The notes under the pieces are model-generated. The model worked only from the letters and a program-made list of their open reading frames with translations. It was not told the DNA's origin and ran no database searches. Shown piece by piece: positions 7,330 to 8,795 of a stretch of 8,795 nt of DNA. The translations under genes were made by a program, and so were the position numbers. This DNA comes from DASQDN01 sp035630195 (GTDB lineage Bacteria > Acidobacteriota > Terriglobia > Bryobacterales > Bryobacteraceae): the NCBI GenBank assembly GCA_035630195.1, contig DASQLD010000538.1, positions 1 to 8,795 of the forward strand, written 5' to 3'. Every line of letters begins with the position of its first letter. Position 1 is the first letter of the stretch.

Positions 7330-8354
7330 ACTTTTTTCAGCTTCGTCACACGGCCGACCTCGACCCACTCGACCACGAAGATATTCCCGGCATGATCGAA
7401 GCAGGCTCCGTGTGGGCAGATAAACTTGCCCGGCTCAAATGCGGAGCGCTCCTTCGTTCTCAAAGCCCGAGCCGCTTTCGGATCGTCTGCAGCGCCTAAG
7501 TGCGTAATCACGTTGTTCTTTTCGTCCAGCAACGTGACGCGAGCGTCCAGATCGGGGATCACTACTTTGCCCTTGCGCATGTTGAAGTGGCACGGCGAAC
7601 TGACACCGGCACCAAAGCTCAGATGCTTCCCATCGAGTGTAAAGCTTTGTAGCCGCTTGTTGGTGCGATCGGCCACGGTCAGGATCGGTTCCTTGCCGCG
7701 TGTATCCACATAGAGACCGTGTGGGCATAACAACTGCCCGGCTTCTTTTCCGGGCGAGGCGATCGTCCGAATGAAATTCCCCTTCTTGTCGTACTGGTTG
7801 ATGTAGCTCGAACCATAACCGTCGCCGACGTAAATATCACCGTTTGGCGCAAGCGCAAGATTGGTCGGGCTATATTTTTTCTTCGCTCCGTCGGCGCCGG
7901 GCTTATATGCTTCGGACTCGGTCGGATAGCCGAGCGTGAACACTTCTTCGCCACTCAGGGTCGTCTTTACGACCAGCGCGCGCTTGGTGTCACACAAGTA
8001 CAGGAACTCGTCTTTTCCTTCCTTCGCGATGTGGAGGCCATGAGCGCCGCCTTTGAAGTCCTTCCCCCACGACTTGATGAATTTGCCTTTGTCGTCAAAG
8101 ACAACCATGGTGTCATGGCTTTCGCTCGCTCCATTGACCGTATGGTGAACGTAAATCCGGCCTTGCGAGTCCTCAACAACACCGTGGGTATTGCCGTACT
8201 TGATCGTCGCCGGCAATTCACCCCAGTCGTGGGTCGCCTCGTACCGATACTCTCCCTCACCCAGGATGGGCTTCTTGGAACCAGATTTATCTGCCGCGCC
8301 GAGGAGTATCGGCGCAGTTATTGAGGCAACGAATCCGCGTCGGGTAGATTGCAT
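7326..8354 (-). CDS. Tat-exported NHL-repeat six-bladed beta-propeller protein
   Basis: The 342-residue product begins MQSTRRGFVASITAPILLGAA, a twin-arginine signal. Six propeller blades can be followed through repeated motifs: THGVVEDSQGRIYV (56-69), GAHGLHIAKEG (103-113), TNLALAPNGDIYVGDGYG (164-181), CPHGLYVDTRGK (210-221), PCHFNMRKGKVVIPD (254-268) and CPHGACFDHAGNIFVVEW (313-330). The recurrent His-Gly at blade starts is like NHL proteins related to peptidyl-alpha-hydroxyglycine amidating lyase. Lyase activity is not shown, and many such proteins are binding propellers. It is the first gene of the minus-strand cluster, so its promoter should lie in 8355-8422. No Shine-Dalgarno sequence precedes ATG 8354. 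Its TGA overlaps the DUF1080 start. Confidence 0.87.
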   Translation of the reverse strand: MQSTRRGFVASITAPILLGAADKSGSKKPILGEGEYRYEATHDWGELPATIKYGNTHGVVEDSQGRIYVHHTVNGASESHDTMVVFDDKGKFIKSWGKDFKGGAHGLHIAKEGKDEFLYLCDTKRALVVKTTLSGEEVFTLGYPTESEAYKPGADGAKKKYSPTNLALAPNGDIYVGDGYGSSYINQYDKKGNFIRTIASPGKEAGQLLCPHGLYVDTRGKEPILTVADRTNKRLQSFTLDGKHLSFGAGVSSPCHFNMRKGKVVIPDLDARVTLLDEKNNVITHLGAADDPKAARALRTKERSAFEPGKFICPHGACFDHAGNIFVVEWVEVGRVTKLKKV

Positions 8355-8361
8355 GTTCGCC

Positions 8362-8367
8362 AGTATA
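8362..8367 (-). promoter_or_regulatory. possible -10 box (TATACT) for the minus-strand cluster
   Basis: TATACT on the minus strand ends seven bases before ATG 8354, so initiation at the usual distance would begin at or next to the ATG and give a leaderless mRNA. This fits the absence of a Shine-Dalgarno sequence. No convincing -35 box is seen at 16-18 bases upstream, so the call is weak. The site lies in the 68-base gap between divergent genes, and the same bases read TATAGT on the plus strand (8364-8369). Confidence 0.3.
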
Positions 8368-8422
8368 GTGCAAAATGCCGGGCAGTAGCTAACTAGACGT
8401 CCGGATTTACGTCATCTGCAGT

Positions 8423-8656
8423 ATGAAAGGGAAGGCCTACAAAGGAATTCTAATAGCAGGAATCCTGGCCATTGCGGTTGGTGTCAGTGAGACACCATTC
8501 CCAGCCAAAGCTTGTGTGTTTCTCGAAGAGTTCGAAAAATCGTCCAAATCAGGCGCTCAGGTGAGCGTGTGGGAGCGTATTGTTTACAGTCTGATAGAGG
8601 CCAAGAATCAGACGACACAACAACACGCTCCCCGTGGAACTAGCGCTTCCGTTTAG
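8423..8656 (+). CDS. small predicted secreted protein, unknown function
   Basis: This 77-residue reading frame starts at ATG 8423 and ends at TAG 8654-8656. I do not recognise the family. The N-terminus MKGKAYKGILIAGILAIAVG is a basic start followed by a hydrophobic core, and FPAKA before C31 is a plausible signal peptidase I site, so secretion or membrane anchoring is predicted. The remainder is polar, with a likely amphipathic helix around VWERIVYSLIEAKN. No clear Shine-Dalgarno sequence is present. It is divergent from the NHL gene and converges on the partial minus-strand gene, overlapping it by 17 bases. The signal-like N-terminus argues for a real gene, but coding is not proven. Confidence 0.5.
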   Translation: MKGKAYKGILIAGILAIAVGVSETPFPAKACVFLEEFEKSSKSGAQVSVWERIVYSLIEAKNQTTQQHAPRGTSASV

Positions 8657-8795
8657 CTTTTGCGGGCGCTGCTTTTTTCGCTGGCGCCGCGCTCAGACCC
8701 GTAACATCGGCCTTGTCAGCCGTCATCGTAAGCATGAAGGGCTCTTTCGTGAATTCCGAAGCGACTGCATCGAATTCGAGCGAGGCGCCAGTATC
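8640..8795 (-). CDS. unrecognised protein, C-terminal 51 residues (5' end outside window)
   Basis: The minus frame is open from the window edge to TAG at 8640-8642. The visible segment reads DTGASLEFDAVASEFTKEPF, then MLTMTADKADVTGL, and ends in a Lys/Ala/Pro-rich tail (SAAPAKKAAPAKAKRKR). Its even composition, the coherent strand-like segment and the typical low-complexity basic tail support a real coding end. No motif identifies the family, and the start and most of the protein lie beyond the window. It converges on the small secreted-protein gene, overlapping it by 17 bases. Confidence 0.65.
   Translation of the reverse strand, partial: DTGASLEFDAVASEFTKEPFMLTMTADKADVTGLSAAPAKKAAPAKAKRKR

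Noticed and set aside
7330..7368. Longer DUF1080 start at 7368
   Set aside because: The extra 13 residues precede a clear signal peptide and overlap the NHL gene by over 40 bases. ATG 7329 gives the usual ATGA junction.

Overview
The window holds no rRNA, tRNA, insertion sequence or CRISPR array. It is about 55-60% GC, densely packed and in the style of a soil Acidobacteriota genome, possibly near Bryobacterales/Solibacter. That placement is an inference from gene content: CRTAC1-type FG-GAP/ASPIC-UnbV proteins behind TPR proteins, Tat-exported NHL propellers and TIM-barrel isomerases, DUF1080 proteins, and a PEP-CTERM sorting tail. No stretch longer than 300 bases lacks a gene.

Left block (1-3865, + strand). 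There are three genes: the C-terminal part of a TPR protein, a Tat-exported CRTAC1/ASPIC-UnbV propeller, and a 472-residue protein joining an N-terminal SIR2-like domain to a C-terminal trypsin-like domain. Both junctions are 4-base ATGA stop/start overlaps, so the genes are very probably co-transcribed and translationally coupled. The SIR2 half keeps its key residues (GAGAS, T-x-N-x-D, K-x-HG). The trypsin-like half keeps the nucleophile motif GASGAP but has Tyr where the catalytic His should be. This effector-plus-degenerate-protease architecture resembles stand-alone defence or abortive-infection proteins and is the best candidate for an undescribed system here.

Middle and right block (8354-3843, - strand). 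Five genes read leftward with gaps of -4, 38, 41 and 44 bases: Tat-exported NHL propeller, secreted DUF1080 (3-keto-disaccharide hydrolase-like), Tat-exported sugar isomerase/epimerase-like TIM barrel, nucleoside hydrolase without a signal peptide, and an alpha-carbonic anhydrase with a PEP-CTERM tail. The first four look like a small catabolic cluster for glycoside- or nucleoside-type compounds. The carbonic anhydrase gene is broken by two -1 frameshifts near its 5' end, either pseudogenisation or indel errors in the assembly. Its 3' end overlaps the end of the SIR2 gene by 23 bases.

Right edge. A short divergent promoter region (8355-8422) separates the minus cluster from a small predicted secreted protein (8423-8656, +). 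That gene converges on, and slightly overlaps, the C-terminal end of an unrecognised minus-strand gene that runs off the window.
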